NCBI GenBank assembly: GCA_016720775.1
Contig: JADKJX010000004.1
Coordinates: forward strand, 186,001 to 250,000
Direction: 5' to 3'
Length of the DNA: 64,000 nt
Source: Chitinophagaceae bacterium
GTDB lineage: Bacteria > Bacteroidota > Bacteroidia > Chitinophagales > Chitinophagaceae
This document shows positions 1 to 8,115 of the stretch, one piece after another (position 1 is the first letter of the stretch; each line of letters opens with the position of its first letter). The notes beneath the pieces are model-generated. The model searched no databases and had not been told where the DNA came from. It saw nothing but the letters and a program-made list of their open reading frames with translations. The position numbers and the translations under genes are program-made.

Positions 1-229
1 CATGTTGTTTGTAAGCGCCAAGGTTTCTCAACTGGCATTGTTGCCACAGGGTGAACCGGAAAGAGAATCAAGGGTGCTGAACATGGTTGCACAAATGGAT
101 AAAGAAGGTTTTGGTAACTGTACCAATACATATGCCTGCGAGGCGGAATGTCCCAAAGGTATTTCTGTTTCCAACATAGCAAGAATGAACAGGGAATACC
201 TGAAAGCAGGATTAAGTACCGAGGACTAA
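1..229 (+). CDS. sdhB: Succinate dehydrogenase / fumarate reductase iron-sulfur subunit, C-terminal end (partial)
   Basis: This is the last 75 or so codons of the iron-sulfur subunit of succinate dehydrogenase, which passes electrons from the flavoprotein subunit to quinone at the inner membrane. The gene is cut by the window edge, so the ATG at position 2 is an internal methionine. The motif CTNTYACEAECPKGIS carries the last cysteine cluster of the C-terminal ferredoxin-like domain, and the tail IARMNREYLKA is typical of Bacteroidota SdhB. The stop is TAA. The next gene converges from the other strand only 11 bases away, and no clear terminator lies between them. Confidence 0.9.
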   Translation, partial: MLFVSAKVSQLALLPQGEPERESRVLNMVAQMDKEGFGNCTNTYACEAECPKGISVSNIARMNREYLKAGLSTED

Positions 230-240
230 AATAAGCTTTG

Positions 241-2027
241 TTACTCCTGCTGGATTATTATTTTCTCACTGAAATATTCATCACCCAGTTTTGCCTGTAC
301 AATGTAAACGCCTTTCTGTAAATGCGGGAAAGGGATATTAATAGTGCCCGAAGAGTTATTCAACCTGGTTTCAAAAACCTTTCTCCCCTCCGAAGAAAAA
401 ATGACCAAGGCTTCTACCGGTTTCTCTGAAACAATATTCAGCCTGTTATTTGTAACCAGGGTAGGATAAATTTTTACATGGGCAGGAGATGTTTTATCAA
501 TCACTATAATATCAGAATAAGATAAACGGCCGTCAGTACCGGTGATCTTTAGTTTATAAAACAACTTCGTAAATCCTGTAATATAGTGCCGGAAGGTATA
601 ATTATTCTCCAACGGGGTATTAACTGCATTTACTTTTCCTGCACTTAGGTAATTCACGCCATTGTTGCTGAATTCAATTTCATAACCAGACAGGTTTTGT
701 TCATTGACTGTTTTCCAGCCAAGGGAATTATATCCAGTGGCTGCTTTTGCTGTAAATTGTAAAAGCGTTACTGGTAATGGCCCGCCGGTATTGGTAGTAA
801 CTTTATATAACGTGCCGCTGTATGAAACAGCATATAAAACTCCGTTCTCACTTTCACCAAAACTTGTGATAAATTTTGGTAAGCCGCCGCTTACTACATA
901 ACTCTGTTGTGATACGCTCCACCCACCGCTGCCATTTGGTTTTATTAACCATGCGTTGCCGGATATAAAATCGGAGCAGATATAATACCCATACATGGCT
1001 CCATATTCTGTACCCCGGTACACATAACCACCTGTAACGGCAAAGCCGCCTGTGGAAGAATTATGCGGATAAGCAAAGATCGGGTACGTATAATTGCCTG
1101 CCGGCAGACAACCCGTGGTATTATGATCTTCGTTGCCTTCATAACAACGCCAGCCATAATTTTTATTGCCAAATGTTGCAAGTGAACCGGTATTGATCTC
1201 CTCCCAGGCGCCTTCGCCTACATCGCCAACCCAAATGTCATTATTAAGCCTGTCAAAACTCCAGCGCCAAGGATTGCGGAACCCGATGGCAAATATTTCG
1301 TCCCTCACGGCTGGATCACTTACATAAGGATTGTCTGCAGGAATGGTATAATAGGGAGGGGTTGTAAAATTGTCCACATTTAACCGAAGCATTTTTCCTA
1401 AAAGCGAATTTCCATTCTGGGCTTCATTGGTAGGGTCATTACTTCCACCGCCATCACCAATTCCAAAGTACAGGTTTCCATCGGGCCCAAAATTTAATTT
1501 AGCCCCGTTATGGTCGCCCCCGGTTCTTCGATCGTTAATAAAACCTTCCCTGTTGTTTGATCTGCCAGGTTGGGATTACCGGCTACCGTTTCAAACCGGG
1601 TTAATCGTACACAAGGAATATTGGCAGGCACAGTATTAATACAATAGAAGATAAAAAAATACCGGTTTGTAGTGCCGTTATAATCGGGATGAAAAGCCAG
1701 GCTTAGCAAACCTCTCTCGGAACCTGCCCCTGGAGTAGGTATGCTGTCAGTTCCGGTCGCTTGTGAAATATCTAAAAATGAAGTGGGTAATAAAGCACCT
1801 CCGGATATGATCTTGATCCTTCCCTCTAACCCAACAACAAAAATCCGGTTGGAACCGTCGCCGGCATTTACGATGTCAAGTGATTTTGAACTAAGTCCGG
1901 ATGATATGACCGGAGCAAAAATTAAAACAGGTGGAGCTTGTGCAGTACTGTACAACGTTGAGAAAGCTGTTAAGGCGAATAAAAGTACAGCAGGATTTAT
2001 TTTAACGATACTCAGTATACACATCAT
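241..2027 (-). CDS. PQQ-dependent sugar dehydrogenase (glucose/sorbosone dehydrogenase family) with T9SS tail, frameshifted
   Basis: A predicted secreted beta-propeller dehydrogenase of the soluble glucose/sorbosone dehydrogenase family, which oxidises sugars or related alcohols with PQQ. It is a paralogue of the gene at 11727-13448 and aligns with it throughout. It has a signal peptide, the N-terminal propeller (DIVNAGDGSNRIFVV, GLLSLAFHPDY), the central RNPWRWSFDR region, and a C-terminal domain ending in KGVYIVQAKLGDEYFSEKIII, which looks like a type A type IX secretion sorting signal. The frame breaks at a run of five C (1517-1521, G on the coding strand). One extra G restores PGGDHNGAKLNFGPDG, matching the paralogue's NHNGGKLNFGPDG and giving about 595 residues. 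The break may be a sequence error or a real lesion. Confidence 0.8.
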
Positions 2028-2363
2028 AGTGGTATATGTTTAACTGGGTACGGACCGAAAAATGTATTCTTAAAAATACCTGTCACTTATTTTGACAAGA
2101 TAAATTTATGAACAAGGGATTAAAAATATCCATTTATGTTTTGCACAGTTTCAGCACAGGGCTTTTCTGTTAAAAATAAAATGGATCACAAAAAAAACGG
2201 ATAACTCTTTTTTACAAGAGCCATTCATTTGGATGAAGTGTTTGTATTGTGAAATTAGAACGGGAATATTTCAGAACTGTTACATATCTGTTGAAAAGAC
2301 TTACATAAATCACATATTTAAAAGCCCCGACAAAAAATCAAGCCTGCTGACCGGGTGATTGTC
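2028..2363. other. Intergenic region, no gene seen
   Basis: AT-rich spacer between the 5' end of the frameshifted sugar dehydrogenase and the 3' end of the DUF5777 gene, both on the minus strand. It should hold the promoter of the dehydrogenase. I see no convincing open frame, RNA gene or strong hairpin in it. Confidence 0.5.
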
Positions 2364-3290
2364 TTAGTGCTTTTTTGATTTCCTGTTCTTAATGGTAAAT
2401 ACCCTCGACAGGTTGAACCCAAAATGGATATCGCCTTTAAAGAAATCACCGGTTGTCTCTGTGATAAAAGTTTTTTCAGTCATCCCGGTTGAGTTTGTGA
2501 ACTGCAGTTGAAATACATGTCCGCCTGTTTCGATATCAAATCCTACTGCAATGGAATTTTTTGTTCCGGGAATCCGGTAACCTTCACCTGCCACGAGTGA
2601 TATGGGCAAAATATGATAATACTCAAAATTAAAACTCAGCCTTTTTGAAAGTTTTATTCTTCCGCCACCCCCTAATGCAAAAATATCATTCGGGTCTGTT
2701 GCTCCCTGGGCCAGGTTATAATGTATAAAGGAAGGCATCAGCTGAAAAGACACGCTCTCGCTGAATTTTCGTGCAATGATGAGCTGGTGGGCATAGGATA
2801 CACGGGATGTATAATAATTCTGACGCTTCGGATCTTCCCACTTCAGTGTTTTAAGCATCACAGTCGATACTGCACTGATTGAAATGGGAGAGGAGCCCCT
2901 GCCTCCTTTTGACTGGCGTAATATTTTGAATTTGTAAAAAGCATCGTATTGTTTTTGAAAGGTGCTTCGTCCAAATCCTACCATCAGGCGGTTTGAAATT
3001 CCGTAGTCGAGTCCCATGCGCATGGTCGCCTGGTCGAGCCCGAAAAATTCATAAGACCCCCGGTTCACCATACCAAAACGGTGAGATATCTTTACATCCA
3101 GTACACCGGCCGCCACATTTTCGATGGAGTGTCCGTTTATGAGCCGGGATGTTTTGAAAGTAGCGGTGGCATAATCCTTTTTCTTTTCTTTCTTACTGTC
3201 TTCTTCCAGCATTTTCATCAGATCATCCTGTGCATATAGCTTTATCCCGAAGGCAGTAAGCAGAACCAGGGCTAAAAAAAGTTTTTTCAT
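2364..3290 (-). CDS. DUF5777-type outer-membrane beta-barrel protein
   Basis: A 308-residue protein with a signal peptide (residues 1-20, ending LYAQ), a short charged linker (KKEKKKD), and then alternating strands rich in Gly, Phe and Tyr that fit an outer-membrane barrel. The segment around INGHSIENVAAGVLDVKISHRFG resembles the start of the DUF5777 family of Bacteroidota barrels. These are often encoded beside YceI and c-type heme lipoproteins, and the same neighbours occur here. The gene follows the YceI gene (3303-3857) by 12 bases on the same strand and is probably the last member of this operon. The biochemical function is unknown. A role in anchoring or serving the nearby redox lipoproteins is inference only. 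Confidence 0.7.
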   Translation of the reverse strand: MKKLFLALVLLTAFGIKLYAQDDLMKMLEEDSKKEKKKDYATATFKTSRLINGHSIENVAAGVLDVKISHRFGMVNRGSYEFFGLDQATMRMGLDYGISNRLMVGFGRSTFQKQYDAFYKFKILRQSKGGRGSSPISISAVSTVMLKTLKWEDPKRQNYYTSRVSYAHQLIIARKFSESVSFQLMPSFIHYNLAQGATDPNDIFALGGGGRIKLSKRLSFNFEYYHILPISLVAGEGYRIPGTKNSIAVGFDIETGGHVFQLQFTNSTGMTEKTFITETTGDFFKGDIHFGFNLSRVFTIKNRKSKKH

Positions 3291-3302
3291 TGATCAGGTT
3301 TT

Positions 3303-3857
3303 TTAGGATTTGAGTTCGTATTTGCAGTCAACGGTAATGTCAATCTCTTCGGATATCTTATCGGCCACCAATGACGGGATACTTACATTGAAATCTTTCA
3401 GTTTTATTTCAAACTTTGAGTAGGCGCTTATTTTTCCTGCCTTTACGGTTACAGAACCTTTGGATGAAACTTTTTTAGTAACGCCATGCAGGGTCAGGTC
3501 ACCTTCCACCGTAACCGGGTAAGTGCCGTCTTTTGAAAAATTCACCGTTGAAATGTTCGTGATACTTCCTTTGAAAGTAGATTTGGGATACTTACTGCTT
3601 TCTACATAATTCTCATTGAAGTGCTCTTCCATCAGGGCCCTTTCAAAATGAAAACTTTTTACCAGTATCGCAAATACCATATCGCCTGTCTGGGTATTGA
3701 GTACACTCGACACTTCATTATTATCGGCTTCCACTTTCTCCGGCGATTTGGCCCGGGAATAAAAAGATACTTTACCGGTTTTGGTCATGTAAATGTTCTG
3801 GGCGCCGGCAAATATTGCGGAAGTGATGAACAGTGCACTGATGATGATTTTTTTCAT
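3303..3857 (-). CDS. YceI-family periplasmic lipocalin-like protein (first copy)
   Basis: A 184-residue exported protein with a signal peptide (MKKIIISALFITSAIFAGAQ). The body fits the YceI domain: GKVSFYSRA near the N terminus, the conserved HFNENYVESSKYPKSTFKG block in the middle, and GDLTLHGVTKKV towards the C terminus. YceI proteins fold as a barrel that binds long-chain isoprenoid or amphiphilic ligands in the periplasm, and several are linked to respiratory chains. A second YceI gene lies at 11025-11585 and shares the HFNENY block. This copy sits 12 bases both from the downstream DUF5777 gene and from the upstream heme-type lipoprotein, so co-transcription is likely. Confidence 0.88.
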   Translation of the reverse strand: MKKIIISALFITSAIFAGAQNIYMTKTGKVSFYSRAKSPEKVEADNNEVSSVLNTQTGDMVFAILVKSFHFERALMEEHFNENYVESSKYPKSTFKGSITNISTVNFSKDGTYPVTVEGDLTLHGVTKKVSSKGSVTVKAGKISAYSKFEIKLKDFNVSIPSLVADKISEEIDITVDCKYELKS

Positions 3858-3869
3858 GGGTTTAAATTT

Positions 3870-4244
3870 TTAATTATTAGGAGTACCTGCGTCGATCCAT
3901 TTTTGAATTTTAGCCAACGTACAGTTGTTTAGTTTAGATGCCCCTTTTGGCATGGTACCAGTGGCATTAATAGAACCCATCAGTCTTCCGTTGAGCGCCT
4001 GGGTTCTTATCCCGGCATAGGTATCGAGTATAACACCCGATGATGCAGAAACTGTGTTATGGCACCCGCCCTGGTTACAGCTTGCATTCATTACCGGCAA
4101 TACATCTGTTGAAAACTGAACAACACCTGTTGTATCGCAGGGAAGATTGCTGTTGGGGTATAATAATTCGGCCTTATCGTAATAACAGCTTTCAACGGAT
4201 AACAGAGTAAGGGCTGTGGCCAGGATGAATAAAATGGTTTTCAT
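3870..4244 (-). CDS. Small c-type heme domain lipoprotein with CX4CH motif
   Basis: I chose the start at 4244 (MKTILFILATALTLLS), which leaves a proper lipoprotein signal with lipobox VESC. A longer frame from 4292 would overlap the upstream gene. The mature part carries CNQGGCH, a heme-type motif with four spacer residues rather than two, followed by GTMPKGASKL and a terminal QKWIDAGTPNN. This is the layout of the Planctomycete cytochrome C-like (PSC1) domain, with a likely axial Met in MPKG. The protein probably sits in the outer membrane or periplasm and carries electrons. It is a shorter relative of the C-terminal half of its upstream neighbour (4267-4971). Heme attachment to CX4CH here is not proven. 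Confidence 0.75.
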   Translation of the reverse strand: MKTILFILATALTLLSVESCYYDKAELLYPNSNLPCDTTGVVQFSTDVLPVMNASCNQGGCHNTVSASSGVILDTYAGIRTQALNGRLMGSINATGTMPKGASKLNNCTLAKIQKWIDAGTPNN

Positions 4245-4266
4245 TGTTGAATCTTTTTTTGCTTGG

Positions 4267-4971
4267 TTAATTATTTGGTGCTCCGGCCGCAACCCATTTC
4301 TGCACCTGTTCTATTTTACAGTCTGAAAGTTTTGTACTTCCCTGGGGCATGGCAATAAATCCTGTTTGGTGTTTAATGCTTCCCAGCAGTTTGCCATTTA
4401 GTGCAACGCTTTTCACACCTGCATAAACACCCAGGTCAATCCCCCCGCCTAAAGAAGAAGGGTTATGGCAACCTTTGCAATAGGTATTCATTAAAGGAGC
4501 TACAGCACCTGAATAGGTAAATACAGCCGTATCACAATCGTTGCATGCATTGTTCTTTGCGCCCTGCATGATCCATTTATAAACGATGTCTTTTTGTGCC
4601 TGCGTAAATGCGGCTGCAGGGGGAGGAGGCATCCGCTCATTGCCGGTTCTATTTAAAACTGTGTATAATTTGCTGTTACCGGGATTACCTGGCCGTACTC
4701 CGCCTGTGGCCATGATATTACCATAGGTGGCCAGGTTTATGCCTTCCTTGTGTGTGATCGCATCATGACAACCACTCATTGCACAACTTGAATTAAGTAA
4801 TGGTAAAACTTTGTTTTGAAAATACACCGTATCCGCACTGCAGGTTTGTTCGCCGCCTGAAACCGGTGATTCAATTACCTGTACAGGGATCTCGTGTTTG
4901 CAGGAAAGCAGGATCAACAGGAAAAGTATCAATCCGATGATCTCAACTAATTTTGAATTCTGGTTTTGCAT
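4267..4971 (-). CDS. Two-domain c-type heme lipoprotein (CX4CH and CX2CH)
   Basis: A 234-residue lipoprotein (lipobox LLSCKHEIP) with two tandem cytochrome-like domains. The first has CAMSGCH (four spacer residues) and a MPPPP loop. The second has a normal CKGCH motif, a MPQGSTKL loop and ends QKWVAAGAPNN. The second domain closely matches the small lipoprotein downstream (3870-4244), which points to duplication. The opening CKHEIP is shared with the SprB-repeat lipoprotein at 5609-7183. A role as an electron carrier at the cell envelope is likely from the motifs; redox partners are unknown. The sugar dehydrogenases nearby are candidates, since PQQ enzymes often hand electrons to c-type cytochromes. 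Confidence 0.8.
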   Translation of the reverse strand: MQNQNSKLVEIIGLILFLLILLSCKHEIPVQVIESPVSGGEQTCSADTVYFQNKVLPLLNSSCAMSGCHDAITHKEGINLATYGNIMATGGVRPGNPGNSKLYTVLNRTGNERMPPPPAAAFTQAQKDIVYKWIMQGAKNNACNDCDTAVFTYSGAVAPLMNTYCKGCHNPSSLGGGIDLGVYAGVKSVALNGKLLGSIKHQTGFIAMPQGSTKLSDCKIEQVQKWVAAGAPNN

Positions 4972-5018
4972 TAACGTGAATTAGGATTTTAAAAATGGTT
5001 CTTCAATAGTATTGCTGT

Positions 5019-5444
5019 TTATTTACCCTGAAAAAGTCCTCTCACCATAATTACATCAGTAAGATACCCGGTGCATATGCCCCTGATAATTACAGAAGCA
5101 CCTGTTTTGATATCATGCTGAACACTGCTTTCCATGGTGCATCTTACGGTGCCTATACCTGTACCATCCAGGGCAATTACGCTTTCGCCTTTCTGGTTTT
5201 GTGTTATTTCAGTTATTTCACCCGCTACTTCCAGCACCTTATCCAGGTAGGTGCTGTCGGCATGAGCCTCATTGGCTTCATAGTCTGCTACCAGTTTTGT
5301 AGCGGCTACCGGAATGGCTTTAATATGCTGCACATCCCGATGTGGCTTTGTATACATTTTATAGCCAACAAAACTTCCGGTTACCAGGATTACCAATGCT
5401 GATAACAAACCCCACTTAACTGCTTTGTTTTTTAATAGTGACAT
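5019..5444 (-). CDS. Membrane-anchored OB-fold protein (tRNA_anti-like)
   Basis: A 141-residue protein with one N-terminal membrane segment (residues 9-29) and a soluble periplasmic domain. The segment LEVAGEITEITQNQKGESVIAL followed by GTVRCTME and IIRGICTGYLTDVIMVRG fits the OB-fold tRNA_anti-like family of Bacteroidota, which is named only for its fold. Proteins of this type are common beside YceI and cytochrome-type lipoproteins. No catalytic residues are apparent. It lies 47 bases upstream of the two-heme lipoprotein on the same strand and may open that operon. The function is unknown. Confidence 0.65.
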   Translation of the reverse strand: MSLLKNKAVKWGLLSALVILVTGSFVGYKMYTKPHRDVQHIKAIPVAATKLVADYEANEAHADSTYLDKVLEVAGEITEITQNQKGESVIALDGTGIGTVRCTMESSVQHDIKTGASVIIRGICTGYLTDVIMVRGLFQGK

Positions 5445-5608
5445 AAAACACGATTCATTTTATATTGAATAAAAATAGAGCCAATTTGTTCCATTTTTTT
5501 CTTGTCTATGCCGGGCCTGCATTTAAACATGCTGAACCTGTATTTAAGTAAACTTAAAACAGGCCAGCATGTTTGATACCCTGCTATCCTGAATATAAAA
5601 ACATGTCT

Positions 5609-7183
5609 TTAATCAGAATACCGGTGACCTGCATTTATCCAGTTGGTGATTATTGCTTTTTCAGCTGTGGTCAGCAATGGTTGTGGGTTCTTGGGCATCT
5701 TTACCCAACCCGGTGCATACAATACGCTTGTGTTATTTATCTGGCTCCACTTTGAAACCACATTGCAATCAGAATCGAAATTGTAGCCGGCCGCATTGTT
5801 GCCCGATCCTATATGGCAACCACTGCCATTGCACCGGGTTGAAACCAGGTTGCGTACCTGTGCAAACAGCGGACCGCTTGCTATTACAGCTACGGTTGCG
5901 GTTTGTGTTTTGGTACAGCCATTTGCATCTTTAACTCCCATCACATAGTTTCCGGCATTGAGGTTGGCAAATACATTGCTTGCCTGGTATGCACCGCCAT
6001 TTATATTGTATGTAAAGCCTGTTGATCCGGTAGCTGTAACAGTGATGCTGCCGTTATTTGCTGGCGAAACGCAAGGTGTGGTATTCACAACAGCAGTAGT
6101 GATAACAATGTTGATACTATTGCATGGGTTTGTAGATGTAAGTGTAACCTGGGTACTGCCCAAACATCCGTTTGAATTTTTTGCTGTAACCGTATATGTT
6201 CCTGCAGCAAGGTTTGTGAAAGTGCCGCTCGCCTGGAATGCAGCATTATTTAAACTATAGGTAAATCCTGTACCACCGGTTGCCGAGGCTGTTATTGAGC
6301 CATTACTCTGGCCGGTTGATGGATTAACCGTTGTGGTTGTTACAACCACGGTGATGCCGGCGCATGGATTTGATGAACCTAATGCAACAGTGGCAACACC
6401 GGTACAGCCATTTGAATTTTTTGCCGTAATGGTATAATTTCCTGCTGCAAGATTTGAGAACGTACCACTAGCCTGGAAAGCGCCGCTATTAAGGCTATAG
6501 GTAAATCCTGTGCCCCCCGTTGCCGTTGCTGTTATTGAACCATTGCTCTGGCCTGTTGTTGGCTGTACAGTTGTAGTAGTAACTACCACCGTTATACCTG
6601 CACACGGATTATTGGTGCCTACCGTAATTTGGCTGGTGCCAATACAACCTGCTGCACTTTTAGCCGCAACCACGTAGGTGCCTGCAGCAAGGTTCGAAAA
6701 AATACCGCTGGCTTGAAACGGGCCTCCATTAATACTGTAAGTAAAACCTGTTCCACCTGTTGCCGTGGCAGTAACAGATCCGTTTGATTGGTTTGGTGAT
6801 GCGTCTGTTTTTGTCAGCGTAACATTTATGACCACTCCATTGCAGGGATCATACGAATCAATTTGCACAACAACCGTATCCGTGCAGCCGGCAGAATTTT
6901 TTCCTACCACGTTATAATTCCGGAAAGGTTCCAGGCCGGAAAAAAAACCGCTGTCCTGGTATGCACCGCCATTAAGACTGAATTGAAAGCCAGACCCGCC
7001 CGAAGCTGTGGCTGTAATGGTGCCATTGTTTTGATTGAGTGTGGCAGGAGTTTGTGTGGCTGTTACCAGGAAATTGAGCCCGTCACAGGAAGGAGCCGGG
7101 ATCTCATGCTTGCAGGCAAACTGTATCAGCAGCATTGCAAAGGCTACCAGGCCAACAATTGAAAAAGTAAGATTTCTTTTCAT
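5609..7183 (-). CDS. SprB-repeat lipoprotein with C-terminal heme-type domain
   Basis: The start MKRNLTFSIVG was preferred to a methionine two codons upstream. It gives a lipoprotein signal ending in LIQFACKHEIP, the same mature start as the protein at 4267-4971. Residues 30-440 or so hold five repeats of about 80 residues with the pattern NGSITATATGGTGFTYSLN, AFQASGTFSNLAAGTYT and a paired cysteine NGC...NPC. This is the SprB repeat, found in gliding-motility adhesins. The last 80 residues are a cytochrome-like tail with CNGSGCH (CX4CH), a MPKNPQPL loop and a final ITNWINAGHRYSD. The design suggests a surface stalk that presents a heme domain. The combination is unusual and its function unproven. 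Confidence 0.78.
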   Translation of the reverse strand: MKRNLTFSIVGLVAFAMLLIQFACKHEIPAPSCDGLNFLVTATQTPATLNQNNGTITATASGGSGFQFSLNGGAYQDSGFFSGLEPFRNYNVVGKNSAGCTDTVVVQIDSYDPCNGVVINVTLTKTDASPNQSNGSVTATATGGTGFTYSINGGPFQASGIFSNLAAGTYVVAAKSAAGCIGTSQITVGTNNPCAGITVVVTTTTVQPTTGQSNGSITATATGGTGFTYSLNSGAFQASGTFSNLAAGNYTITAKNSNGCTGVATVALGSSNPCAGITVVVTTTTVNPSTGQSNGSITASATGGTGFTYSLNNAAFQASGTFTNLAAGTYTVTAKNSNGCLGSTQVTLTSTNPCNSINIVITTAVVNTTPCVSPANNGSITVTATGSTGFTYNINGGAYQASNVFANLNAGNYVMGVKDANGCTKTQTATVAVIASGPLFAQVRNLVSTRCNGSGCHIGSGNNAAGYNFDSDCNVVSKWSQINNTSVLYAPGWVKMPKNPQPLLTTAEKAIITNWINAGHRYSD

Positions 7184-7354
7184 AAACATCGGATTTATGG
7201 CTTTTAAAAAAAATGTAAACAGGTTTGCTTAACAGCGATCCGGTTTGCCGTTCCCAAAAACGAAAATCAAGCCAAGCAATGTAAAAATCCGGTAAAATCA
7301 CGCTGAACCTGCAGCTATGCCGGTTGAACCTGCATGGGATGTTATGAGGGGGGA

Positions 7355-8113
7355 TTATTCCGAAAGCCAGGCCTTGAAATCATGGGCACGGTCAATGGCA
7401 ACGATGGTATCCAGCCGGGTATGCGGGGAGAGTTTTACAATGATCCGGGACCGGGTATGTGCCTTCATTTCTTCAATGGCATGATGGCCGATTATGAACT
7501 GCCTGTTGATACGGAAGAAATTCTGGGGGTTCAGCATTTCTTCAATCTGGTCAAGATTAAAGTCAAGGGGCAGTCGCTTGCCATCATTTGTGCAAACAAA
7601 ATTCGTTTTATTTTCTGTATAGAAATAAGCAATGTCTGCAACCCGGAGAGATTTAATGGTATCGCCGATCTTAATGATGAACCGGTCTTTGTATTTTTTC
7701 GGCGGTTGTTGTATGGCTTTTAATATGCCGGAATAATCAACATCAAAGGACCGGGAGCTTTGAAGCATTTTTAATTTATCAACTGCTCTCTTAACGTCAC
7801 TTTCGTCAATGGGTTTAAGCAGGTAATCCACGCTGTTTACCTTAAAGGCCTGCAATGCATAACTTTCGTATGCAGTAGTGAAAATAACGGGGCATGTTAT
7901 TTTAATGCTGTTGAATACCTGGAAACTGTTTCCGTCAGACAACTGGATGTCAATGAAAATAAGATCAGGCATAGGGTTTCCGTAAAACCATTTTATGGCT
8001 TCCTCAATGCTGGTGCCTGTTCCAACTATCTCGGCATCTGCAACCACGTTCGAGATAATCTTCTGCAGGCGCATCAAAGCCTGCTCTTCGTCCTCAAGGA
8101 TCAGAATTTTCAT
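7355..8113 (-). CDS. LytTR-type response regulator
   Basis: A 252-residue two-component response regulator. The receiver domain (residues 1-120) shows the acidic pair LEDEE, the phospho-acceptor Asp55 in FIDIQLSDG, the switch threonine in FTTAYE, and the lysine in LLKPID. The C-terminal half (about 145-250) is a LytTR DNA-binding domain with FYTENKTNFVC and FRINRQFIIGHHAIEEM. The start codon lies two bases after the stop of the histidine kinase at 8116-11028, so the two are co-translated and form a cognate LytS/LytR-like pair. Targets are not visible in the sequence; the adjacent heme and YceI genes are candidates by position only. Confidence 0.93.
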   Translation of the reverse strand: MKILILEDEEQALMRLQKIISNVVADAEIVGTGTSIEEAIKWFYGNPMPDLIFIDIQLSDGNSFQVFNSIKITCPVIFTTAYESYALQAFKVNSVDYLLKPIDESDVKRAVDKLKMLQSSRSFDVDYSGILKAIQQPPKKYKDRFIIKIGDTIKSLRVADIAYFYTENKTNFVCTNDGKRLPLDFNLDQIEEMLNPQNFFRINRQFIIGHHAIEEMKAHTRSRIIVKLSPHTRLDTIVAIDRAHDFKAWLSE

Positions 8114-8115
8114 AA

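Noticed and set aside
4245..4292. Longer N terminus for the small heme lipoprotein
   Set aside because: It would place 16 polar residues before the lipoprotein signal and overlap the upstream gene; the ATG at 4244 gives a proper signal peptide.
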